From the NCBI GenBank assembly GCA_002257025.1, contig NCHA01000008.1, forward strand, positions 62,001 through 126,000: a DNA stretch of 64,000 nucleotides. Reading direction: 5' to 3'. The stretch comes from Sphingobacteriales bacterium 16-39-50. GTDB lineage: Bacteria; Bacteroidota; Bacteroidia; Sphingobacteriales; Sphingobacteriaceae. The notes under the pieces were generated by a model. That model did not search any database. It was not told the origin of the DNA and saw nothing but the letters and a program-made list of their open reading frames with translations. Of the stretch, positions 1-8,680 are shown one piece after another (within the stretch, counting starts at the first letter, position 1; each line of letters opens with the position of its first letter). Made by a program: the position numbers and the translations under genes.

Positions 1-1148
1 GCAATACGTGGCTTTGTTGTTGAAAGGTAAGTCGCCATATCCTGTCCGCTGGCATTAAATTTAGCCGGATCCCATGAAATGGTAAGGGTCGGAGTACGGT
101 TATCCAGACCTGTAGGCTGGCGTATGCTGGTTGTAACACCACTAATCGCTGAAACACGCTTTGAAATGGTTTCCAGATAACCTGTCCAGGTTAATTCTTC
201 CTGAGCATGATTCCGTTTGGTCCATGCTTCAACGGCTGCAAGCATACCTATTTGCTCTTCTTTACCAACTTTATTGTCGCGTCCGGCACCATGGTGCGGA
301 GCACTTGACTGCCATGCAGCCATAAGAAGTTTTTTATCACCCAATAATAAACCGGCACTTTGCGGACCGCGAATAGCTTTTCCACCACTGTAAGCAACTA
401 CAGTTGCACCATCAGCAAGGTGAACGTTTGGATTTAAGGTCAGGGCTTCTGCAGCTGCATCAACAAGTACAGGAATTCCTTTTAATTTTGCAGCTTTTGA
501 GATTGCGTGCACAGACAATGGTCCTGTATCTCCCGGTTTTGTTGATGGCATCATATAGATCATTGCCGTTCTTGGGTTCATAGCAGCTTCAAGTTCTTCC
601 TGAGTATCTACTGTGATTATTTTTACACCCACATTTCTGATCGCGTGGTCATAAGTGTTACGTGATCTTCGCGGAATAATTACCTCATCTTTTTCAAATC
701 CGGTAAGATCAGGAATGCGAACAAGCTTTTCAGGATTTCCACCGGTTACTGCAGCCATGGTAGTAATTTTCATACCTCCTGCGCAACCACATGAAACAAC
801 ACCCCATTCAGCACCCGACAATTCGGCAAGTCTTTTTCCAACACCCATTGCCAGTTCATCAAGCTGAACATAATTGGATTGTGCATTATACATCGCTTCT
901 TTAGCCTCAGGAACTAAAGTAGATGCACCAATGATTGTAAATGTACCACGGCAATTGATTACCGGTTCAACTCCCAGTGATCGGTAAACTTCAGGCCCGA
1001 ATTTCATTGGCCCTGCAGCACTATTTTCTCCACCCAGCATTCCAATCATGCCTGTGCCTTCAGCATTGATGGCAGCCTGAGCACTTCCAACAATTCCGCC
1101 GGCTAATGGCAGCATCGTCAGACCTTTAATTACGTCTCTACGTTTCAT
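1..1148 (-). CDS. SelA-like PLP enzyme (D-glucosaminate-6-P ammonia-lyase family), Tat-type export signal, truncated by window edge
   Basis: The reading frame is open from the ATG at 1148 to the window edge; about 382 codons are visible and the C-terminus is missing. The N-terminus MKRRDVIKGL followed by a hydrophobic, small-residue stretch looks like a twin-arginine signal. The fold-type I PLP region carries SGGKAIRGPQSAG, whose lysine should form the Schiff base, preceded by an aspartate-rich strand (PVLVDAAAE). The same motifs are in the complete paralogue at 48378-49592. Known members of this SelA-related family (DgaE) eliminate ammonia from D-glucosaminate-6-phosphate to give a 2-keto-3-deoxy sugar acid. 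A Tat signal would place this copy in the periplasm, where a non-phosphorylated substrate is more likely; that is inference. The downstream neighbour on the same strand is a PQQ-type dehydrogenase, the pairing also seen at 45-49 kb. Confidence 0.85.
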   Translation of the reverse strand, partial: MKRRDVIKGLTMLPLAGGIVGSAQAAINAEGTGMIGMLGGENSAAGPMKFGPEVYRSLGVEPVINCRGTFTIIGASTLVPEAKEAMYNAQSNYVQLDELAMGVGKRLAELSGAEWGVVSCGCAGGMKITTMAAVTGGNPEKLVRIPDLTGFEKDEVIIPRRSRNTYDHAIRNVGVKIITVDTQEELEAAMNPRTAMIYMMPSTKPGDTGPLSVHAISKAAKLKGIPVLVDAAAEALTLNPNVHLADGATVVAYSGGKAIRGPQSAGLLLGDKKLLMAAWQSSAPHHGAGRDNKVGKEEQIGMLAAVEAWTKRNHAQEELTWTGYLETISKRVSAISGVTTSIRQPTGLDNRTPTLTISWDPAKFNASGQDMATYLSTTKPRI

Positions 1149-1278
1149 TTAAATATTTGATTTAAGTTTGTTTTTTGATAAAAAGATACCTCTAAAGGAA
1201 TTAACTAATTTAAGGACTTCAATAAAAAATACAACCTAATATAGGTACTATTCATGTTACATCTGTCAGGATTCATTT

Positions 1279-3048
1279 TTACTTATTAGACTTTCTGAAT
1301 TCAATCACTTCCTGTACACTTACAGCGCTGGCATTGTTGCCAAAACTGGAACGGATATAAGTCAGAATATTGGCAACTTCCTCATCTTTTAGGAAGTTAT
1401 GTGCAGGCATCAGACCATTGTAAGGGTTACCGTTAACAACAATTTCTCCGTTTAAGCCCTTTAATACGACATTTAGAAGTCTCGTTTTATCTCCAGTCAC
1501 ATAATCTGTTCCACCAAGCGGAGGGAAGCGATTACCATCGCCTTTACCATCATTCTGGTGACAGGCTGAGCAATAGGTATTATAAAGTGCAGCTTCTGGT
1601 TTAATTTTTCCTTTTTCCAGATCGTCTTTAATCTTATCAGGTGTTCGGATATGAGAAAGTAGTTTATGTTTTTCCATTGTTGCGAGCTGAGCATTTCCAA
1701 AGGTCTTTTTATTACCTTTAAACATTACCCGCCAGATACGTCCCTTCTCAGTTTCACTGATATATAATGAACCGTCGGGGCCTTCAGCAATACCCATTGG
1801 ACGCATTTTGGCATCCCTAACATTTACAATCGGATCCACTCCTGCAAATCCGTCTGCAAACACCTCCCAGTCGCCCGAAGGTGCCCCATTTTTGAATGGG
1901 ACGAAAGCTACAAAATAACCTGATTGAGGGTAAGGAGCACGATTTGTTGAACCATGGAATGCGATAAAGGCACCATTTTTATAACGCGCAGGAAACTGAT
2001 CTCCCTGGTAAAAGTATAAATCATTTGGTGCCCAGTGACCAGGGAAGCCAATCAATGGCTGCGCCAATTCCCGGCCTTTTCCTTCTTTCTTTCCATCACC
2101 TCCATATTCAGGAGTCATTAATTTCTTCTTCTGGATCTGATCATAGTAATAATATGGCCATCCGGCATCGTCACCTTCCTTAATTTTCAGGAATTCTTCT
2201 GAAGGTAGTACGGCACTTTCCCATGGGGTATAAAGCTCAGGAAAAAGACGATGAAGATTATCCCGGCCATGCTGCACCACATACAGACTCTTATCTGCTT
2301 TATTCCAGTCCATAGCCACGATACTGCGTAATCCTGTGGCGAATAATGTTCCGTCTTTTTGAGTCAGACCGATTTTATTTGCATCAAAACGCCAGATACC
2401 ACCATGTTGCACCAGTTCAGGACATGGACTTATTCCCGGCTGACCAGGTTTTCCTCCCGGAGTATTTGCCATATCCATGCAGTTATTGGACGGAGTTCCA
2501 AATGGAACATACATAAAACCTTTATCATCAAATGATACGGGTTTAGTAATATGCCAATGTGCGCCATGCCCATGATCATCGGTCAGGACGGTTTCCACCG
2601 GACTATCCGGAATCAGTTTACCAGGAGTCAGTTTGCTTCTGTAAATTGCAAGTGAAGAACTGTAGTAAAGGTATCCCTTATGAATCCGCATTCCATTTGC
2701 TAAACTGCCAACATCTTTATAGTTGCCAAAGTGCTGAATAATATCAGCCTTGCCATCATTATCTGTATCCCGCATAGCCACATTTCCACCCTTGGCTGAA
2801 AATCTGAGTTTTACATAGATATCGCCATTGTTATTTACTGCGAGATGACGTGCCGGGCCAAGACTATCGACAACAACTACCGCCTCAAAGCCATCAGGGA
2901 AGGTAAGTCCGCCATTATCAGGGTCTGAAGGTGGTAGTCCTCCTGGGTTTCTAAACACTGTGAGACTCAGGATACTGATAACAAAAAAAGAGGAAAGGAC
3001 ATAAAAAGCGGGTTTTTTAAAAGATGCGCCAGTAAATTTCAGTTTCAT
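1279..3048 (-). CDS. PQQ-dependent sugar dehydrogenase (sorbosone dehydrogenase-like) fused to cytochrome c
   Basis: Encodes 589 aa from the ATG at 3048. An in-frame ATG at 3105 would overlap the upstream GNAT gene and lacks a sensible signal, so it was not chosen. After one hydrophobic N-terminal segment (VLSSFFVISILSLTV) comes a beta-propeller of the soluble aldose/L-sorbosone dehydrogenase type, with conserved blocks such as HLAVNNNGDIYVKLR, VPFGTPSNNC and IGFPGHWAPNDL. The C-terminal ~100 residues are a class I cytochrome c: haem motif CSACH about 95 residues from the end and a candidate axial Met in NGLMPAH. The propeller would oxidise a sugar or polyol in the periplasm and pass electrons to its own haem. 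The paralogue at 45226-47022 has the same architecture. The substrate cannot be read from sequence. Confidence 0.88.
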   Translation of the reverse strand: MKLKFTGASFKKPAFYVLSSFFVISILSLTVFRNPGGLPPSDPDNGGLTFPDGFEAVVVVDSLGPARHLAVNNNGDIYVKLRFSAKGGNVAMRDTDNDGKADIIQHFGNYKDVGSLANGMRIHKGYLYYSSSLAIYRSKLTPGKLIPDSPVETVLTDDHGHGAHWHITKPVSFDDKGFMYVPFGTPSNNCMDMANTPGGKPGQPGISPCPELVQHGGIWRFDANKIGLTQKDGTLFATGLRSIVAMDWNKADKSLYVVQHGRDNLHRLFPELYTPWESAVLPSEEFLKIKEGDDAGWPYYYYDQIQKKKLMTPEYGGDGKKEGKGRELAQPLIGFPGHWAPNDLYFYQGDQFPARYKNGAFIAFHGSTNRAPYPQSGYFVAFVPFKNGAPSGDWEVFADGFAGVDPIVNVRDAKMRPMGIAEGPDGSLYISETEKGRIWRVMFKGNKKTFGNAQLATMEKHKLLSHIRTPDKIKDDLEKGKIKPEAALYNTYCSACHQNDGKGDGNRFPPLGGTDYVTGDKTRLLNVVLKGLNGEIVVNGNPYNGLMPAHNFLKDEEVANILTYIRSSFGNNASAVSVQEVIEFRKSNK

Positions 3049-3080
3049 ATCTATGGATGTTTTATATTCTTCAATTTTAT

Positions 3081-3533
3081 TTAATTCAATTTTTTCATAA
3101 AGCAAATACTGTTATCAATCCCGGCATATTGCCCATAATTCGGAATAATATCATAGCCACTCTTTTTGTAAAGTCCAATGGCTTCAGCCTGTCTTTTTCC
3201 GGTCTCTAAAATGCATTTCTCAAAGTTCATTTCACTTGCCCAGTTCTCCAGTTCATGCAATATGATGCCAGCAAATCCTTTACCCCTGTTTTCGGGAATA
3301 GTGAACATTCGCTTGACCTCCATTGTTTTAGGATCATATTCCTTTATTGCTCCGCAAGATATCGCTATGTTATTTTGGTAAGCAACAACCACATGCCTGA
3401 TCATGTCAACCTTGTTAAACTGGGAATAAAATGAATGTTCTTCTCCATCTCTCTCTGCAAGGTCTGCATCGAGTTCTTTAACCAGCCGGATAAAATCCTT
3501 GTTGCCGGAGTCTGTTCTGAATAAACGGATCAT
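3081..3533 (-). CDS. GNAT family N-acetyltransferase
   Basis: A 150-aa single-domain protein. The acetyl-CoA binding segment is visible as MFTIPENRGKGFAGIILHEL, matching the R/Q-x-x-G-x-G/A pattern of motif A, and is followed by a C-terminal strand-helix region (GLYKKSGYDIIPNYGQYAGI) typical of GNAT proteins. It should move an acetyl group from acetyl-CoA to an amine in the cytoplasm; the acceptor is unknown. It lies 32 nt upstream of the PQQ dehydrogenase on the same strand, but nothing in its sequence links it to sugar oxidation, so co-transcription may be incidental. Confidence 0.85.
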   Translation of the reverse strand: MIRLFRTDSGNKDFIRLVKELDADLAERDGEEHSFYSQFNKVDMIRHVVVAYQNNIAISCGAIKEYDPKTMEVKRMFTIPENRGKGFAGIILHELENWASEMNFEKCILETGKRQAEAIGLYKKSGYDIIPNYGQYAGIDNSICFMKKLN

Positions 3534-3640
3534 TTAATTTTCGAATTCATGATCTGCTGGTTAACACAATTCTAATTTGTTTGAATCAAACCTACAAAAA
3601 ACAGTTTTTGATTTTTGTAACAAATACTGTGATAAAATGT

Positions 3641-4261
3641 CTATTTACCGGTGAATTGCTCTTTTTTCATAAAAGTGGCAATTTGCCTTTCATTCGAATC
3701 TTCACTTTCAGACAAGGATTTGATGATTCTTTGTTTTTCTTCTTCCGATCTATTCTGACTTAATTTTTTCTTTGCCTTTACCTCTGTGACCACAATTTCA
3801 AATGCTACAATTCCTTTTGACATTTTTGACTTATACTCCTCTGGAAAATTATCCCATTGTTGTCTGTAAGCACTTTCATAATTGTCAATCGTACATTCCA
3901 GGATTTCAGCTACTTTTTCACTTTCTGTAATCAGTTTTCCCTTGCCGTATGCGTGAATCGATATGTAATTCCAGGTTGGCACATTAAGCTCTTTAGTATA
4001 ATTTGCCGGTGAAATATAGGCATGTGGTTCGCTGAAAATTATCAGAACCTGATTGTTTTCTATATCCTTCCAATGGTCATTTGCTTTTGCAAAATGGGAG
4101 GTTAAAATTATCTGCTCATCTTTTATATTTATGAGAAAAGGAAGGGGAGTGGCAACCGGTAAATTGTTTCTGGCGCTGATAATATTTGCAAAACTGAATT
4201 GCTTCATAAAGTCAACAATCTCGTCTCTGTCAGTTAAGCGGTTGAATTCAGGAATGTACAT
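3641..4261 (-). CDS. FMN-binding negative transcriptional regulator, PaiB family (split-barrel flavin fold)
   Basis: I start this gene at the ATG at 4261, giving 206 aa beginning MYIPEFNRL, because PaiB-family proteins almost always begin M-Y-x-P; the frame is open further upstream but that stretch runs into a hairpin-rich repeat. Family features are the split-barrel core (ISARNNLPVATPLPFLI), the segment DEQIILTSHFAKANDHW, and the conserved PHAYISPANY and VPTWNYISIHAYG blocks. PaiB of Bacillus is linked to repression of sporulation and protease genes, and the domain binds FMN. In Bacteroidota the role is not established; a flavin-dependent redox or regulatory role is equally possible. The gene stands alone. 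Confidence 0.82.
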   Translation of the reverse strand: MYIPEFNRLTDRDEIVDFMKQFSFANIISARNNLPVATPLPFLINIKDEQIILTSHFAKANDHWKDIENNQVLIIFSEPHAYISPANYTKELNVPTWNYISIHAYGKGKLITESEKVAEILECTIDNYESAYRQQWDNFPEEYKSKMSKGIVAFEIVVTEVKAKKKLSQNRSEEEKQRIIKSLSESEDSNERQIATFMKKEQFTGK

Positions 4262-4297
4262 TAATTGTATAATAAAGAAATGAATAACTGTTTTCCC

Positions 4298-4397
4298 ATA
4301 GTCGGTGTTCCTCTGGTCGGTGTCAGCGCCGACCAGGAGATGAATATGGTATGGTGACAATACCGACTATAGGGAATCTGGAACAGTATGAACACCT
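4298..4397. repeat. REP-like element with nested inverted repeats
   Basis: An outer stem (ATAGTCGGT at 4298-4306 against ACCGACTAT at 4362-4370) encloses an inner hairpin (CTGGTCGG at 4313-4320 against CCGACCAG at 4329-4336). A further pair, GGTGTTC at 4305-4311 and GAACACC at 4391-4397, extends the structure. It lies between a PaiB start and the Gfo/Idh/MocA stop region. The string CAGCGCCGAC recurs in the hairpin cluster near 7918-7928, which suggests one intergenic repeat family. The function is unknown. Confidence 0.6.
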
Positions 4398-4426
4398 ACC
4401 GTCGGGATTTAACTCTTTGAAAACGC

Positions 4427-5761
4427 TTATGCTTTCTTTACCTGTGGCCTAATTGAAGTCAGGTCAGCAATTTTAATAGGTTTACCACTATCAATACTAT
4501 TTCTGGCAGCAATACCCGTCAGTATGGCCAAAGCGCCATCACGCAGGCCGGCAGCCTGCCTGTGAGGGTCAGTCTGGTTAGGTAAAAAGATATGCTGTTT
4601 CATTCGTTCATCACCACCTCCGTGTCCGCCTTCGGTATTTGATATTTTGAAAATTTCACGCTTCCCAAAGTTGCTGGTCAGTTGGATTTCATCAAAACCT
4701 TCTTCTTCCCATGGTTGTCTTTCCTTAATCCATGCATCCAGTTTTCCCTTAGTGCCATTGAATGAAATACGGTATCCCTCATAGGGTGAATAGGCTGTTA
4801 ATGAGTAACTTACCTGCACTTTATTAGCATATTTAATCTGAACGGCCATTTTATCAAAGATGTCAATGTCTTCTTTCCAGACACAACCGTCACGCAGGTA
4901 GCCATCATATTTTTCATTTTCAACATAGAGCTTCATCATTGCCGGGCTTTTGGTTATGTCCCAAAAGAAATCGCATTGTTTCGTATGCGGACAGGTACGG
5001 CAATGGGTATGTCTGAATGAATTGTTCTTGCCATAAAACTCCAAGGCACCATAAGCGAAAACTTCTTCCGGATCTGAGTCAATCCACCAGTTTAACAGAT
5101 CAAAATGATGAGATGCTTTATGAACCAATAATGAACCTCCTTTTTCACGCAAACGGTGCCATCTTCTGAAATATTCTGCCCCATGGTTAGTATCCAGATA
5201 CCAGTGGAAATCAACAGATGTGATCTTGCCAATAGCATTTGAACGAAGTAATTCATAAATCTTTACCCGATGTGGGGAGTATCGGTAATTGAAGGTCACC
5301 CTAACATTTTTGCCGGTTCTTTTTTCAGCTTCCAGAATTGCCTGACATTTTGTTTCATCGGTAGTGAGAGGTTTTTCAGTGATAATATCAGCCCCCATTT
5401 CCATCCCTTTAATAATGAATTCATGATGCGTGTTATCCACACTCATAACCATCAGAATTTCAGGCTTAGTATCCCGCATCATTTTGTCAAAATCAGTAAA
5501 GGTTGGACAACTAACTCCCATACCTGATTTCATAAGCCTCAATCGACCTTCATTGATATCACAAAGTCCGACGAATTCAACTTCATTTCCATATTTTTCA
5601 AGAACCGACTTACCCCACATGCCCGTTGCCCTGACTCCAAGACCAACAATAGCGATTCGTTTCTTTTTTGCCGGATTTAATAAAGTCTCAGCTGTGGCAG
5701 GCAATATTGCAGAACCCGCAAGGACGGTACTTGTCTGAAGGATAAAATTTCTTCTTTTCAT
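4427..5761 (-). CDS. Gfo/Idh/MocA family oxidoreductase, Tat-exported
   Basis: A 444-aa NAD(P)-dependent sugar or inositol dehydrogenase-like protein. The N-terminus MKRRNFILQTSTVLAGSAIL has a twin-arginine and hydrophobic signal. The Rossmann motif is KKRIAIVGLGVRATGMWG, and the family motif E-K-P is in DIITEKPLTTDE at about residue 130. A cysteine-rich insert (HCRTCPHTKQC) near residue 255 resembles a metal site found in a subset of Bacteroidota members. Exported Gfo/Idh/MocA proteins in this phylum include enzymes that carry NAD(H) tightly bound and act on glycans by a redox-assisted hydrolysis (the GH109 mechanism). Whether this copy oxidises a free sugar or cleaves a glycoside cannot be decided here. 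Confidence 0.85.
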   Translation of the reverse strand: MKRRNFILQTSTVLAGSAILPATAETLLNPAKKKRIAIVGLGVRATGMWGKSVLEKYGNEVEFVGLCDINEGRLRLMKSGMGVSCPTFTDFDKMMRDTKPEILMVMSVDNTHHEFIIKGMEMGADIITEKPLTTDETKCQAILEAEKRTGKNVRVTFNYRYSPHRVKIYELLRSNAIGKITSVDFHWYLDTNHGAEYFRRWHRLREKGGSLLVHKASHHFDLLNWWIDSDPEEVFAYGALEFYGKNNSFRHTHCRTCPHTKQCDFFWDITKSPAMMKLYVENEKYDGYLRDGCVWKEDIDIFDKMAVQIKYANKVQVSYSLTAYSPYEGYRISFNGTKGKLDAWIKERQPWEEEGFDEIQLTSNFGKREIFKISNTEGGHGGGDERMKQHIFLPNQTDPHRQAAGLRDGALAILTGIAARNSIDSGKPIKIADLTSIRPQVKKA

Positions 5762-5777
5762 ATTTATTCAGGTAGAA

Positions 5778-5796
5778 GGGGATCTTAAAGATCCCC
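5778..5796 (-). terminator. Short perfect hairpin between DUF3179 and Gfo/Idh genes
   Basis: GGGGATCT and AGATCCCC form an 8-bp perfect stem with a 3-nt loop, placed after the DUF3179 stop when read on the minus strand. The T-tract after it is short, so termination may be weak. Confidence 0.4.
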
Positions 5797-5846
5797 GAAT
5801 TTGACTGATACTAAAGTGTTCAAAAACAATCAGTAATCAAATTAAA

Positions 5847-6986
5847 TTATTTTTTTGTTAAAGGGTGGAATATTTGCCAGCTATGCCAGTATTCCTGGTA
5901 GGCATTCAGTCTTCTAAGATTTGATTTGGTCGAATCCAGTGATATGCCGATAAAATTATAGCGGGTATCGGCTGTGATTAGGGTATCATTACTCATACTA
6001 AATAATTGTTCACTGTTCAGTCTTTCAAGAGCAACAAAACTCATTTTGTCTTTGGATAAAATAATAACTACTGGCTTGCCACCCAATTCATCGTGAATGA
6101 TTCCTTCCTTTTGCAAACGATTCCAATCGTAAGCCTTACTTTCAGATCCACTTTCCACTCCGATAATCCATGATTTGTCTTTCCATGATCCCAGATCACG
6201 GAGAGTTAATTTACTTTTTGAAGCTCCAGATTCATATTTGCTCATCCCTTCATATTTTTCCTTAAATTCCTCGTCGGCTTGCATAATTAGCGTATTCGGA
6301 TATAATTCAATCCACTTTTCAAGAGTAGTTTGAATGGAGGGTACTTCGGGTAAAGTTTTTCCTTTCAGCGGACCAGCAACTGCTTTCCCACTTACTTGTC
6401 GCCACCATGAACCTGTAGTTTTATCTTCGAACATGGCATTAAAATGGTCCATTCCCACGAGTCTGAATTTTTCGGATTTACCTTCAATAAGTGGTTCAAA
6501 AACCCTTCCCGTGCGGCAAACAGTGCAGTAGGTTACCATTATAGGTTTTCCGGCAATACTATCTCTTACCTGATGATGATAACCAAGAAACTGAATAGGG
6601 TAGGCCTTCGATTCACCGTTCATGCTGATACCCAGAATCAGTCTGCTACTTTCAACTTTGTTCTCTGTAGCATTTTTAAATACTACAGAACCAGGCTGTT
6701 TGAACATACTGTCGGCAGCCATAATAAAGTTGCAGGCAAATACAATTCCTGAAACCAACAAAATTGCCAGAGAAGGAAGCCATCTTGAGAAAGAAAATGC
6801 ATGTTTAATGCCAGCAAGAATCATCAGTAGAAAAAGTATACGAAACAGCCAACGCCAGGAATAGAGGAAGTAGGCTCCTTCCAGACTTTCCATTTTCTGG
6901 CTGCCGGGCATCGGCATTATGAAATACACGTTGGCGATCTCAAATAGAATCAGAAAAAGAATCCCGAGATAAAATATTTTTTTCAT
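5847..6986 (-). CDS. DUF3179 domain-containing membrane protein
   Basis: 379 aa. Three hydrophobic segments occupy roughly residues 4-25, 45-62 and 70-92, so the protein is membrane anchored with a large C-terminal domain. That domain matches DUF3179: SKAYPIQFLGYHHQV, then the cysteine motif TYCTVCRTGRVF (C154 and C157), then WRQVSGKAVAGPLKG. No enzymatic activity is established for the family; the paired cysteines after the strand suggest a redox-active or metal-binding site, which is inference. It is co-directional with the Gfo/Idh gene 85 nt downstream, but a hairpin lies between them. Confidence 0.82.
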   Translation of the reverse strand: MKKIFYLGILFLILFEIANVYFIMPMPGSQKMESLEGAYFLYSWRWLFRILFLLMILAGIKHAFSFSRWLPSLAILLVSGIVFACNFIMAADSMFKQPGSVVFKNATENKVESSRLILGISMNGESKAYPIQFLGYHHQVRDSIAGKPIMVTYCTVCRTGRVFEPLIEGKSEKFRLVGMDHFNAMFEDKTTGSWWRQVSGKAVAGPLKGKTLPEVPSIQTTLEKWIELYPNTLIMQADEEFKEKYEGMSKYESGASKSKLTLRDLGSWKDKSWIIGVESGSESKAYDWNRLQKEGIIHDELGGKPVVIILSKDKMSFVALERLNSEQLFSMSNDTLITADTRYNFIGISLDSTKSNLRRLNAYQEYWHSWQIFHPLTKK

Positions 6987-7114
6987 TGATCAGATATAAT
7001 TATGGCTGTGTTAATATAGCCAATTTCATAAGTCTCCTACAATTCCTGCCTGATCGGTTTACCCTTATATTTAGATTAAATGGATAAATCGGATACAATT
7101 GTTGAAAGAAATTG

Positions 7115-7534
7115 TCAGGATTCTTTATTTGAAAAAGCTATTTTCCCGGCTAAATATGCCATTGGTATATATGCTCCGGCTATATCCAGAATACTAAACC
7201 ATAATGGAGATGGGAGCAAAAATACATTAGTTATACCGCCTGCCAAAAAGAGGATGCCAATAAGCAAAGCAAATTTCATCTGCTGACTGGCAGCAATTTT
7301 TGCAGCTAAAAATGCACCAGCAAATGTTCCCAATGCGTGAGCCAGAAAGGGCATTAGAAAGTGCTTGGGTTCGAATAAATGCATACTTGCTTTCAAACCT
7401 TCCATGGTAGTCACGTCTGCTCCATTTGGTGGTGGAATAACAGAAGCACTGATCATAATAATTCCACCGTTCAGCAGGCTTCCACATAGTAAACCTGCTA
7501 TAACTGCAATGATGTTTTTAAAAATTGGATTCAT
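7115..7534 (-). CDS. Small integral membrane protein of unknown function
   Basis: 139 aa with four predicted membrane segments: roughly residues 8-30, 62-80, 86-106 and 110-130. The loop between the first two (VIPPPNGADVTTMEGLKASM) is conserved-looking and contains a PPP-G motif. I recognise it only as a type of hypothetical membrane protein often seen in Bacteroidota. It has no operon partner: the neighbours on both sides are separated by more than 100 nt. Confidence 0.7.
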   Translation of the reverse strand: MNPIFKNIIAVIAGLLCGSLLNGGIIMISASVIPPPNGADVTTMEGLKASMHLFEPKHFLMPFLAHALGTFAGAFLAAKIAASQQMKFALLIGILFLAGGITNVFLLPSPLWFSILDIAGAYIPMAYLAGKIAFSNKES

Positions 7535-8102
7535 TTCTGATTTTCAAATGTTGCCTTTCAATTAATTGCAAATTAAATTTAATTGAAAGTATTTGAAAAT
7601 CAGAAGATTGTGATTTGCTTATACAGTCGATCTCTTTTTAAGTCTTAAGGTTCAAATCACTATTGTCCGGGGAAAGGTTTTATTAAGGTTTAGTCCGGCA
7701 GCAGGATTGAAACTCTTGTCATATTTAGGAAAGATGGTATTTTATTAATGATTGTATATTTATTTTAATCTCGGGTGTAGGTGTATCGCTCAATAGGGCC
7801 CGCCTTTAGGCGGGTTGTAATCGGCGTGATTTAATTCGGGCCAGTCCGAACGGAGTTCATCCGGGCGGGCTTCAGCCCCAAATATAATAGGTTAGAAAAT
7901 AACGTAAACCGGTGCTTCAGCGCCGACAACATTTAATCGGGCTGAAGCCCGATGCGGGTGTTCCGGTATAAACGGATTATTTTGGGCGGGGCTTGCTTTT
8001 TGAAATCAGGAAATAAAATCGTTCACGATACTTTTTAAAAGGATATTTTTAAACTTTTTATTTTTACCGGACAACAGTGAGGTTCATATATTATAATTCT
8101 GC
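7535..8102. repeat. Intergenic region with a cluster of GC-rich REP-like hairpins (7799-7975)
   Basis: No gene is supported in this 568-nt gap. From 7799 it holds CCCGCC-TTTA-GGCGGG (7799-7814), the hairpin GGGCT-TC-AGCCC (7867-7878) and TCGGGCT-GA-AGCCCGA (7937-7952); the last two are reverse complements of each other. The text between them shares CAGCGCCGAC with the element at 4298-4397. The arrangement of inverted GC-rich hairpins in AT-rich DNA is that of REP/BIME elements. Confidence 0.6.
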
Positions 8103-8507
8103 CTAGTCTTTATTTATCTGATTGACAAACAATAATATTGCTCCGAACACAAAGAAAGCTGATTCTATACTTAGCCATTGATTGCCAAAATCACCTAAAG
8201 GACCATCTACGAGAATAGTGATCAGCCTTGAAAATGCATAGGAAAACCAGAATAGTGTCAGGAATCTTATTGCCAGAATTATCTTGGTAATCAACAGGTA
8301 AGTAAGTCCTGATATAATCGACATACCTACACCCCCATAAATCCCTCTTATGGAACTTATCGCATCAGTATTGTCGAGTTTAACCCTAACCAGATCCATG
8401 GTAGCCTGAGGATCAAAAAGGGATAAAATGCTAACAGAGGCCAGGCCAAAGATTGAAATTCCTACAAAGAGGATGTTTGATGTACGAATTGTAATTTCTT
8501 TTTTCAT
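8103..8507 (-). CDS. DUF4345 domain-containing membrane protein
   Basis: 134 aa with four hydrophobic segments spread over the full length (ILFVGISIFGLASVSILSLF, GGVGMSIISGLTYLLI, ILAIRFLTLFWFSYAF and ESAFFVFGAILLFV). The motif SIRGIYGGVGM after the first helix is the hallmark of DUF4345, a small four-helix membrane family of unknown role. It sits alone between a hairpin-rich gap and a glycosyltransferase. Confidence 0.75.
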   Translation of the reverse strand: MKKEITIRTSNILFVGISIFGLASVSILSLFDPQATMDLVRVKLDNTDAISSIRGIYGGVGMSIISGLTYLLITKIILAIRFLTLFWFSYAFSRLITILVDGPLGDFGNQWLSIESAFFVFGAILLFVNQINKD

Positions 8508-8680
8508 CTTTTTTTGATTTTAGTACAGGACAAAAATCAGGGAACAGATAAATTTATATCTTGGCAAATACCATGATTTTAACAAAGCTGAAATCACGAA
8601 AACGGGTTGGAATTTATTATGGAAAAATCGAGAAACTCAAAAGCCTGGTATTGTTTCAGATGCTGCAATATTTGCCATAA

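Noticed and set aside
655..867. Small plus-strand frame inside the first gene
   Set aside because: It lies opposite a strongly supported PLP enzyme frame and has no domain of its own.
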